Part shown: piece by piece, positions 1 through 5,151 of the stretch
Layout: every line of letters starts with the position of its first letter
How positions within the stretch are numbered: position 1 is the stretch's first letter
Origin: Bacillota bacterium
Lineage (GTDB): Bacteria; Bacillota; Bacilli; Tumebacillales; Effusibacillaceae
Assembly (NCBI GenBank): GCA_020059765.1
Contig: JAGVBM010000228.1
Location: forward strand, 1 to 5,165
Direction of reading: 5' to 3'
Length of the DNA stretch: 5,165 nt
Translations under genes and position numbers: made by a program
The notes under the pieces: model-generated
The model's input: the letters and a program-made list of their open reading frames with translations, nothing else
Told to the model about the DNA's origin: nothing
Database searches by the model: none

Positions 1-686
1 ATGCGTTCTATGGCAAAATCCAAGCGTTAAAAGGAATTACCCTATCGATCAAACGAGGTGAGATCGCAGCGCTTCTTGGCAGTAATGGAGCGGGAAAAAG
101 CACAACTCTCAAGACCATTTCAGGCTTGGTGCGAATTCAGAACGGCAGCATCCGTTTCTTGGGTGAAGATATTACGAAACTTTCCCCGCACGAAATTGTG
201 GAACGTGGAGTTGTGCATGTTCCGGAAGGACGTCGAATATTTGGATCGATGACTGTTCTTGAGAATTTGGAATTGGGAGCTTTTACAAAACGCAAAGACG
301 CTGCGTTTGTGAAACGAACCATGGAGCATGTTTTCGAATTGTTTCCCCGACTGAAGGAACGACAAAAGCAAAAGGCTGGCACATTCTCAGGCGGCGAACA
401 GCAAATGTTGGCCATCGCCAGAGCTATTATGAGCGATCCTAAGCTTTTATTATTGGATGAACCTTCCATGGGTCTGGCACCGATTATCGTGCAAGAAATC
501 ATGAAGATCATCAAGCAAATTAACGCGGAAGGCACAACGGTTTTGCTGATTGAACAAAACGCGAAAGCGGCCCTGAAGATCGCGCATATGGGTTACGTCA
601 TTGAAACAGGGCAAATCACGATTCATGACAGAGCGGAAAAATTGCAGCAAGACGACAGCATTGTCAAGGCCTATCTGGCGCAATAG
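1..686 (+). CDS. livF: Branched-chain amino acid ABC transporter ATP-binding protein LivF (5' end cut off by the window)
   Basis: This is one of the two cytoplasmic ATPases that power high-affinity uptake of leucine, isoleucine, valine or related amino acids through the LivH/LivM membrane pair. The reading frame is open from base 3 to the TAG at 684-686 and gives 227 visible residues; LivF proteins are usually about 235, so roughly ten N-terminal residues are missing. The fragment opens with FYGKIQALKGI, the normal LivF beginning. Visible motifs, numbered from the fragment: Walker A GSNGAGKST (26-34), the LivF-type VPEGRR in the Q-loop region, signature FSGGEQQ (128-134, Phe where Leu is usual), Walker B LLLLDEP with D152/E153, and the LivF-style EQN at the switch position (184-186) in place of His. 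All catalytic parts are present, so it appears functional. The rest of a liv operon would be expected upstream. The substrate cannot be fixed from the ATPase alone; proline or another amino acid is possible given the neighbours. Confidence 0.93.
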   Translation, partial: AFYGKIQALKGITLSIKRGEIAALLGSNGAGKSTTLKTISGLVRIQNGSIRFLGEDITKLSPHEIVERGVVHVPEGRRIFGSMTVLENLELGAFTKRKDAAFVKRTMEHVFELFPRLKERQKQKAGTFSGGEQQMLAIARAIMSDPKLLLLDEPSMGLAPIIVQEIMKIIKQINAEGTTVLLIEQNAKAALKIAHMGYVIETGQITIHDRAEKLQQDDSIVKAYLAQ

Positions 687-693
687 GCGGCAA

Positions 694-2070
694 TTAAGTC
701 AGGCTGTACTTGCGCATTTTATTGTAGAGAGTGCCTCTTGATATTTTCAGCAGCTTCGCGGCCGCAGCTTTATTTCCGTAAGTGGTCCGCAATGCGTTTT
801 GGATTTGCTGCAATTCGGAATCAAGCCCATTATGTTCATCGCTGGGAGAGGAATGCTTTTCAGCGATTGAGACTCCGTTCAAACGCGGTGACTGAACGGA
901 TGAAGGCAGGTGTTCGCGTCGGATCGAATCGCCCTCTGTCAGGATCACCAATCGTTCGATGACGTTTCGCAGCTGTCGAATATTTCCCGGCCAGGAATAG
1001 TTCATGAATGCGACAATGACTTCCGGTTCAAATTCAGGAGCGGGTTTTCCATGCAGCAGAGACATTTCCCTAGCAAACAGTTGGATAAGTTCGGGGATAT
1101 CTTCAATGCGTTCACGCAGGGGCGGAATTTCAACCGAGACAACATTCAACCGATAATAGAGATCTTCCCGAAAAGCGCCTTCGGCAATACGATCTTCAAG
1201 GTTTCTGTTGGTGGCGGCGATGATGCGCACATCCACATGTACGGGTTCCGTGCCGCCAACTCGAAAAAATTGCCGTTCCTGCAGTACCCGTAATAACTTC
1301 ACCTGCATCTCAAGGGGCAATTCACCCACCTCATCGAGAAAAAGGGTGCCCTTGTGCGCCAATTCCAATTTTCCCGGTTTGCCTCTGCGATCGGCGCTGG
1401 TGAAAGCTCCCCCTTGGTAACCGAATAATTCGCTTTCGAAGAGAGCGGCGGGAATTGCACCGCAATTGATGGCGATAAAGGTGTTTTGGGAACGCGTGCT
1501 GGCGCGGTGGATTGCATGCGCAAACAATTCTTTGCCGACCCCGGATTCGCCTGAGATTAATACAGTAGCGTCTGTTGCAGCGACGCGACGGGAAATTCGA
1601 ATCGCTTGGGTAATGGCCGGGGCGTTCCCTTTGATTCGGTGAAACGGATCATCCTGCGGAGCATAGCGGGTAATCTCTTCTTCGAGAGTCCGTAATTGGG
1701 ATGTCGTCACGAATAATTCGTTCCCAAGCCGAACCAGTTTTGTAACATCTTGCTCGGAAGAAATTGCCCCAACCACTTCTTGACCCGACATAATAGGGGA
1801 TGTGTTGACCAGAACATGTGTCCCTGGACGGGGTTCATGATAAGCTTGCCGAATCGGGCGTCCTCCTGCAAGGATTTGCGCGATCATTAAAGAATTCCAG
1901 CGGAAATCGGAGATTCTTTTACCGACGATCTCGGAAGCCGGAATATTATATAAATCTTCTGCGGCGCGATTCCAATGTGTAACGATACCGTTGGAATCAA
2001 CGATTGTGATGGCATCGTTGATTGTATTGAGCAGTGTTTGCAGGATGAACTCAACTTTTGGCGGATTCAA
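694..2070 (-). CDS. Sigma-54-dependent transcriptional activator, PAS + AAA+ + Fis-type HTH (RocR-like)
   Basis: This is a bacterial enhancer-binding protein that uses ATP to open sigma-54 promoters. From the TTG start it has 458 residues, close to B. subtilis RocR. A PAS sensor domain spans about 8-115 (NTINDAITIVDSNGIVTHWN early, SSEQDVT near its end). The AAA+ domain spans about 145-380, with Walker A GESGVGKE (174-181), sigma-54 contact loop GAFTSA (221-226; the family norm is GAFTGA), Walker B GTLFLDEVGEL (241-251) and sensor/arginine-finger region FREDLYYRLN (300-309). The C-terminal Fis-type helix-turn-helix is at about 433-455 (NKAAAAKLLKISRGTLYNKM). There is no receiver domain, so the signal is probably a small ligand. 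TTG at 2068-2070 is chosen because GGGGG lies 7 nt upstream and PAS homology begins just after it; an in-frame ATG at 2212-2214 would translate through the control region. It is divergent from the proline operon, which it very likely activates. The specific ligand is unknown. Confidence 0.92.
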   Translation of the reverse strand: MNPPKVEFILQTLLNTINDAITIVDSNGIVTHWNRAAEDLYNIPASEIVGKRISDFRWNSLMIAQILAGGRPIRQAYHEPRPGTHVLVNTSPIMSGQEVVGAISSEQDVTKLVRLGNELFVTTSQLRTLEEEITRYAPQDDPFHRIKGNAPAITQAIRISRRVAATDATVLISGESGVGKELFAHAIHRASTRSQNTFIAINCGAIPAALFESELFGYQGGAFTSADRRGKPGKLELAHKGTLFLDEVGELPLEMQVKLLRVLQERQFFRVGGTEPVHVDVRIIAATNRNLEDRIAEGAFREDLYYRLNVVSVEIPPLRERIEDIPELIQLFAREMSLLHGKPAPEFEPEVIVAFMNYSWPGNIRQLRNVIERLVILTEGDSIRREHLPSSVQSPRLNGVSIAEKHSSPSDEHNGLDSELQQIQNALRTTYGNKAAAAKLLKISRGTLYNKMRKYSLT

Positions 2071-2077
2071 TGGTAGG

Positions 2078-2082
2078 CCCCC
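2078..2082 (-). promoter_or_regulatory. Ribosome binding site deciding the TTG start of the regulator
   Basis: On the minus strand a GGGGG run lies 7 nt before TTG at 2068-2070. It is an imperfect Shine-Dalgarno sequence, and with a TTG start it suggests a modest translation rate, normal for a regulator. It supports the 458-residue form over the 506-residue ATG-started form. Confidence 0.5.
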
Positions 2083-2122
2083 GTTCGATCCGAATGTTTG
2101 GTGCAGCCAGCTTATATAGTGT

Positions 2123-2150
2123 ATTGTACATATTTTATAAAAATGATCAA
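2123..2150 (-). promoter_or_regulatory. Predicted sigma-A promoter of the sigma-54 activator gene
   Basis: Read on the minus strand there is a -35-like TTGATC (plus-strand 2145-2150), a 16-nt spacer and a -10-like TACAAT (2123-2128), which places the start near 2116 and gives a leader of about 45 nt before the TTG. The -35 matches the consensus at 4 of 6 positions and the -10 at 5 of 6. The -35 lies inside the outer regulator dyad (2144-2159), so bound regulator would be expected to block it (autorepression, inferred). Confidence 0.5.
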
Positions 2151-2159
2151 TTATGTTCA
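2144..2159. promoter_or_regulatory. Upstream activating dyad 1 for the sigma-54 activator
   Basis: TGATCA-ATTA-TGTTCA: two 6-bp arms around a 4-bp spacer, with 5 of 6 positions matching as an inverted repeat (ideal TGAACA-N4-TGTTCA). Its centre lies about 105 bp upstream of the predicted sigma-54 transcription start, within the usual range for an enhancer site. It shares layout and right arm with the dyad 20 bp downstream. Binding by the divergent regulator is inferred. Confidence 0.6.
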
Positions 2160-2163
2160 ATGA

Positions 2164-2179
2164 TGGACAACTATGTTCA
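2164..2179. promoter_or_regulatory. Upstream activating dyad 2 for the sigma-54 activator
   Basis: TGGACA-ACTA-TGTTCA, the same design as dyad 1 and displaced by exactly 20 bp, about two helical turns, so two regulator dimers would sit on the same face of the DNA. The surrounding 15-mers (2148-2162 and 2168-2182) differ at a single position. Its centre is about 85 bp upstream of the predicted sigma-54 start. Confidence 0.62.
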
Positions 2180-2192
2180 ATGGATGATACGG

Positions 2193-2202
2193 TTGTGTTC
2201 AG
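2193..2202. promoter_or_regulatory. Possible third, degenerate half-site of the activator
   Basis: TTGTGTTCAG repeats the TATGTTCAA core of the two dyads, displaced 22 bp from the second copy, but lacks a convincing left arm. It may be a weak third binding position or a decayed repeat. Confidence 0.35.
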
Positions 2203-2229
2203 TAACCAAGCCATATTGGCAATATTATA

Positions 2230-2246
2230 TTGGCATGAATCTTGCT
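2230..2246 (+). promoter_or_regulatory. Sigma-54 (-24/-12) promoter of the proline catabolic operon
   Basis: TTGGCATG-AATC-TTGCT fits the sigma-54 consensus YTGGCACG-N4-TTGCW with a single C-to-T change. GG (2232-2233) and GC (2244-2245) are separated by the required 10 bp. Transcription is expected to begin near 2257, giving a leader of about 45 nt before the proline dehydrogenase ATG. Together with the divergent sigma-54 activator gene and the dyads upstream, this is one of the best-supported control elements in the window. Confidence 0.88.
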
Positions 2247-2277
2247 AGACTTTAGTATTGCGAACAATAATTGCAAT

Positions 2278-2293
2278 AGGAGGACGAAAGGAG
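2278..2293 (+). promoter_or_regulatory. Tandem Shine-Dalgarno sequences before proline dehydrogenase
   Basis: AGGAGG (2278-2283) is followed by AAAGGAG (2287-2293). Only the second is correctly spaced: 8 nt to ATG at 2302 or 5 nt to the adjacent GTG at 2299. The first is too far from either start and may act as a ribosome standby site or be accidental. The spacing favours ATG 2302. Confidence 0.7.
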
Positions 2294-2301
2294 CGCAAGT
2301 G

Positions 2302-3222
2302 ATGGAACAGCTCATGCGCAATGTTCTGCTGTACCTGTCAAAGAACCAATCTGCAAACAAAGCTGCCAAAAAGTACGGATTGCGGTTTGGAGCCAGCCGG
2401 TTTGTTGCGGGGGAAACGATCGAGAGTGCAGTCGCAGCCGTTCGCGAATTGAACAAGCAGGGAATCGCGGCTACCCTCGATCACCTTGGCGAATTCGTGT
2501 TCAGTGAAGAAGAAGCGATCGAATCGGCCGACTACTGCATTCGCACGCTGGACGCCATTCATGCGTCAGGCGTGCAGTCGCATCTGTCGTTGAAAATGAC
2601 GCAGCTCGGATTGGATATCTCCAAAGATCTATGCATGAGAAACATGCGCAGAATTCTTGATCGCGCCAAACAGTACGGCAATTTTGTGCGCATTGACATG
2701 GAAGATTACACTCACAATGCGATCACCCTCAACATCTTTAAAGAACTGCGGCAAGAATACGGCGAGACGGTCGGCTTGGTGATTCAGGCGTACTTGTACG
2801 ACAGTTCGCAGCATATTGAAGAATTAAAAGACTTTCATCCGAATCTTCGGCTTGTCAAAGGTGCCTACAAAGAATCGCCGGACGTCGCTTATCCGAACAA
2901 GGAAGATGTGGACCGCAATTTTGTCAGAGTCATTGAACAGCATCTGTTAAACGGAAATTACGCAGCCGTTGCCACACATGATGAAAAGATCATCGGGCAA
3001 GTCAAGGAGTTCGTGAAAGAGCACAATATCCCGTATTCCCAATTCGAATTCCAGATGCTCTACGGCATTCGGACACAGGTGCAGCAAGAACTGGCGCGGG
3101 AAGGCTATACTATGCGCGTATACGTTCCTTACGGAAACGACTGGTACGGATATTTCATGCGCCGTCTGGCGGAACGTCCGGCCAATGTCGGATTCGTGCT
3201 GAAGTCGATGTTTAAGAAGTGA
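2302..3222 (+). CDS. putB: Proline dehydrogenase (monofunctional, FAD-dependent)
   Basis: This enzyme oxidises L-proline to 1-pyrroline-5-carboxylate, passing electrons through FAD to the respiratory chain; it is the first step of proline catabolism and probably membrane-associated. It has 306 residues, the usual size of the single-function Bacillus/Thermus type. The TIM-barrel motifs are in order: LSLKMTQLGLD with K98, FVRIDMEDY with D132, VIQAYLYDS, LRLVKGAYKE, ATHDEKII, FEFQMLYGIR, then RVYVPYG and the C-terminal WYGYFMRRLAERP, whose Y284, R287 and R288 correspond to the substrate-binding Tyr/Arg-Arg of the family. ATG 2302 is chosen because GGAG lies 8 nt upstream; GTG 2299 would add one residue, and the TTG at 2242 is ruled out because it lies inside the -12 promoter element. 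It is the first gene of a sigma-54-driven operon, with the next enzyme of the pathway 40 bp downstream. No frame defect is seen. Confidence 0.96.
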   Translation: MEQLMRNVLLYLSKNQSANKAAKKYGLRFGASRFVAGETIESAVAAVRELNKQGIAATLDHLGEFVFSEEEAIESADYCIRTLDAIHASGVQSHLSLKMTQLGLDISKDLCMRNMRRILDRAKQYGNFVRIDMEDYTHNAITLNIFKELRQEYGETVGLVIQAYLYDSSQHIEELKDFHPNLRLVKGAYKESPDVAYPNKEDVDRNFVRVIEQHLLNGNYAAVATHDEKIIGQVKEFVKEHNIPYSQFEFQMLYGIRTQVQQELAREGYTMRVYVPYGNDWYGYFMRRLAERPANVGFVLKSMFKK

Positions 3223-3248
3223 TTTTTGACTCACAATAAATTTGATCA

Positions 3249-3255
3249 GGGGGAG
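3249..3255 (+). promoter_or_regulatory. Ribosome binding site before the ATG-ATG-ATG start of P5C dehydrogenase
   Basis: GGGGGAG lies 7 nt before ATG 3263, which is the first of three consecutive ATG codons (3263, 3266, 3269). Spacing suits the first best, though initiation at the second or third would change the protein by only one or two residues. Confidence 0.65.
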
Positions 3256-3262
3256 ATAATCG

Positions 3263-4807
3263 ATGATGATGGAATTTCGCAATGAGCCGTTTACCAATTT
3301 TAACGATCCGGCCAACAAGCAAGCGATGCAGGACGCACTGGCCAAAGTGAAAGCCGAATTGGGCAAGGAGTATCCGCTCGTTATCGGCGGCGAGAAAATA
3401 TTTACCGAGAAGAAAGTCAAGTCGATCAATCCGGGGAACATCGACGAAGTGGTGGGGATTCAGTCGCAAGCCGACCAAGAACTGGCGGAAAAAGCGATTC
3501 AAACCGCTTTGGAAACATTCAAGACCTGGCAGTATACAGATCCGCAGGCTCGCGCCGGCTATCTGTTCAAAGCGGCAGCCGAAATGCGCCGCCGCAAGTT
3601 TGAATTCGCGGCATGGATGGTTTATGAAGTCGGTAAAAACTGGGGGGAAGCGGATGCTGACGTGGCAGAAGCAATCGACTTCATGGAATTCTACGGCCGT
3701 GAAATGCTGCGTCTTTCGGAACCCCAGCCGTTGGTTCCGCTGGCCGGTGAAGACAACCGTCTGACCTATATTCCGTTGGGTGTGGGGGTCATCATTCCGC
3801 CTTGGAACTTCCCGCTGGCGATTATGGTCGGCATGACCACGGCTGCGGTCGTATCGGGCAATACCGTACTGCTGAAGCCGGCTTCTACTTCGCCGATTAT
3901 CGCAGCCAAGTTCATCGAACTGATGGAACAAATCGGCCTGCCGACCGGCGTCATCAACTTCCTCCCCGGTCCGGGTTCGCAAATCGGCGACTTCCTGGTG
4001 GAACATGCGAATACACGCTTCATTTCCTTCACGGGATCCCGTGACACCGGGCTGCACATCAACGAGCGCGCGGCAAAAGCGGCGCAAAAACAAATTTGGG
4101 TGAAGCGTCTGGTTGCCGAAATGGGCGGCAAGGACGCGGTCGTTGTCGATAGCACGGCGGATTTGGAAGAAGCGGCCACAGGCATTGTCGTCTCTGCATT
4201 CGGTTTCCAAGGGCAGAAATGTTCGGCAGGTTCCCGCGCGATCATCCACAAAGATGTGTATGACGTCATTTTGCAAAAGGTGATTGAGAAAACGAAAGCG
4301 CTGCAAATCGGATTGCCGGAAGAAAACTATGCGGTCGGGCCGGTCGTCGATCAAGCGGCATTCGACAAGATCATGAACTACATCGAAATCGGCAAACAAG
4401 AAGGCACGCTGGTTGCAGGCGGCGGGGCGGCAGAAGGCAACGGATACTACATTCAGCCGACGGTCTTCACCGATGTGAAACCGGACGCTGTGATCATGCA
4501 GGAAGAAATTTTTGGGCCGGTATTGGCGGTCTACAAAGCGGAAGATTTTGCAGAAGCGATTGAAGTGTTCAACAACACCGAATACGGCTTGACCGGCGCT
4601 CTCTACAGCAACAACCGTGAACATATCGAATATGCGCGCACCCGTATGCACTGCGGTAATCTGTACTTCAACCGCAAGTGCACCGGTGCGTTGGTCGGCG
4701 TACATCCTTTCGGCGGATTCAACATGTCGGGAACCGATTCGAAAGCGGGCGGCCGCGATTACCTGCTGCTGTTCACGCAGGCGAAGCTCGTTTCGGAAAA
4801 GCTGTAA
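3263..4807 (+). CDS. pruA: L-glutamate gamma-semialdehyde (1-pyrroline-5-carboxylate) dehydrogenase
   Basis: This NAD(P)-dependent aldehyde dehydrogenase oxidises the P5C / glutamate-semialdehyde product of the preceding gene to glutamate. It has 514 residues, matching the roughly 515-residue RocA/PutC type of Bacilli. Visible features: N-terminal segment FNDPANKQAMQDAL typical of this subfamily; IPPWNFPLA with oxyanion-hole N182; cofactor-binding region ISFTGSRDTG; VAEMGGKDAVVV with general base E286; catalytic cysteine C320 in FGFQGQKCSAGSR; EEIFGPVLAVY; and C-terminal HPFGGFNMSGTDSKAGG. All catalytic residues are intact. The 40-bp gap after proline dehydrogenase contains only a ribosome binding site and no terminator, so both are expected on one transcript from the sigma-54 promoter. 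The same enzyme class also serves arginine breakdown as RocA, so this copy could handle P5C from either route. The symbol could equally be putC or rocA. Confidence 0.96.
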   Translation: MMMEFRNEPFTNFNDPANKQAMQDALAKVKAELGKEYPLVIGGEKIFTEKKVKSINPGNIDEVVGIQSQADQELAEKAIQTALETFKTWQYTDPQARAGYLFKAAAEMRRRKFEFAAWMVYEVGKNWGEADADVAEAIDFMEFYGREMLRLSEPQPLVPLAGEDNRLTYIPLGVGVIIPPWNFPLAIMVGMTTAAVVSGNTVLLKPASTSPIIAAKFIELMEQIGLPTGVINFLPGPGSQIGDFLVEHANTRFISFTGSRDTGLHINERAAKAAQKQIWVKRLVAEMGGKDAVVVDSTADLEEAATGIVVSAFGFQGQKCSAGSRAIIHKDVYDVILQKVIEKTKALQIGLPEENYAVGPVVDQAAFDKIMNYIEIGKQEGTLVAGGGAAEGNGYYIQPTVFTDVKPDAVIMQEEIFGPVLAVYKAEDFAEAIEVFNNTEYGLTGALYSNNREHIEYARTRMHCGNLYFNRKCTGALVGVHPFGGFNMSGTDSKAGGRDYLLLFTQAKLVSEKL

Positions 4808-4981
4808 GATGAATCGCTAATAACACGTTATTTCAACCTCACTGCTTGAGTAGTAAACTTATTATCGTGGGGACGGGCTCTTTTTGGCTTGCAACATGTC
4901 AATGACCGCCTGGGGCTGATTATATAGGGGAGAAGGGGCCATCGATTTGGCCCAGTTTTCTTCTTCCTTGACTTTTTCACA
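4808..4981. other. Intergenic stretch after the proline operon, no confident gene
   Basis: No strong Rho-independent terminator directly follows the P5C dehydrogenase stop. A small palindrome AATAAC-AC-GTTATT (4820-4833 region) lacks a T tract. The first terminator-like element is GGGCCA-TCGATT-TGGCCC (4936-4953) followed by a pyrimidine-rich AGTTTTCTTCTTCC; the stem is only 6 bp, so this is a weak candidate for the operon's end. On the minus strand the same bases form the end of a short open frame (stop at 4862-4864) that is treated as unproven. Confidence 0.5.
4936..4966 (+). terminator. Weak candidate terminator for the putB-pruA operon
   Basis: A perfect 6-bp GC-rich stem GGGCCA/TGGCCC with a 6-nt loop is followed by AGTTTTCTTCTTCC, an interrupted T-rich tail. 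It is the only hairpin with a pyrimidine tail in the first 200 bp after pruA. The stem is short and the tail interrupted, so termination may be partial or may happen further right at 5110-5151. Confidence 0.3.
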
Positions 4982-4998
4982 ATATCTTGTCAAGATAT
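4982..4998. repeat. Perfect 17-bp palindrome, possible operator
   Basis: ATATCTTG-T-CAAGATAT has two perfectly complementary 8-bp arms around one central base. The AT-rich arms and near-zero spacer fit a dimeric repressor operator better than an RNA hairpin, since the loop would be too small. It lies upstream of the hairpin region at 5035-5151. No regulator gene for it is visible in the window. Confidence 0.45.
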
Positions 4999-5034
4999 AA
5001 GTATAAAATATATTGATTGCATACAATAAGATGA

Positions 5035-5059
5035 CCGCAGGTGCTGGTAACACCTGCGG
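5035..5059 (-). terminator. Strong hairpin H1, likely 3' end of a minus-strand transcript
   Basis: CCGCAGGTG and CACCTGCGG form a perfect 9-bp stem with a 7-nt loop (5044-5050). Read on the plus strand it is followed by CCTGTACAATAG, unsuitable for termination; on the minus strand it is followed by TCATCTTATTGT, a moderately T-rich tail. That makes it a plausible if imperfect terminator for RNA entering from the right edge. Confidence 0.45.
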
Positions 5060-5109
5060 CCTGTACAATAGCTCCCTTCAAGGGGGCGGCTTACGTTCAA
5101 AGCGAGAAG

Positions 5110-5151
5110 TAGACCTCCAAGCTTAGCGGCTCAAGGGAGGTCTATTTTTTT
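5110..5151 (+). terminator. Rho-independent terminator H3
   Basis: TAGACCTCC (5110-5118) pairs perfectly with GGAGGTCTA (5136-5144) and is followed at once by seven T residues (5145-5151). The 17-nt loop can be shortened by an inner AGC/GCT pairing (5120-5122 with 5129-5131). This is the strongest terminator in the window and works on the plus strand; on the minus strand no T tract follows the stem. Confidence 0.82.

Larger units (their letters stand above)
5030..5151 (+). ncRNA. Candidate small antisense RNA (type I antitoxin-like)
   Basis: Three hairpins follow one another: H1 (5035-5059, 9 bp perfect), H2 (5071-5087, GCTCCC/GGGGGC with one G-U pair and a TTCAA loop) and the terminator H3 (5110-5151). 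Together they look like a compact structured RNA rather than coding sequence. A TACAAT hexamer at 5022-5027 could be its -10, and another at 5064-5069 could give a shorter RNA; neither has a good -35. The RNA would overlap, in antisense, the stop codon and 3' untranslated region of a minus-strand gene entering from the right, the arrangement seen in TxpA/RatA and BsrG/SR4 of Bacillus. Start point and function are inferred; only the hairpins and terminator are directly visible. Confidence 0.4.

Noticed and set aside
1..30. ATG at base 1 as the start of a gene
   Set aside because: That frame stops after nine codons; the real livF frame is offset by two bases and runs in from the left edge.
2242..2301. 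N-terminal extension of proline dehydrogenase from TTG at 2242
   Set aside because: The codon is part of the sigma-54 -12 element and lies upstream of the predicted transcription start; it has no ribosome binding site.
2947..3441. A 164-codon minus-strand frame spanning the putB-pruA junction
   Set aside because: It crosses two well-supported genes on the other strand and shows no family features.
3212..4705. A 497-codon open frame on the minus strand opposite P5C dehydrogenase
   Set aside because: It is a mirror of the strongly conserved pruA codon pattern; the translation is rich in Arg, His, Phe and Asp with no recognisable domain, and no promoter or ribosome binding site was found.
4820..4833. 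AATAAC-AC-GTTATT as the operon terminator
   Set aside because: It is AT-only apart from its centre, has a two-base loop and no T tract, so it would not terminate transcription efficiently.
5035..5151. A riboswitch or T-box leader
   Set aside because: The T-box core (AGGGTGGNACCGCG type) and the conserved cores of TPP, FMN, SAM, glycine, lysine and cyclic dinucleotide riboswitches that I know were not found, and the window ends before any plus-strand gene could be seen downstream.
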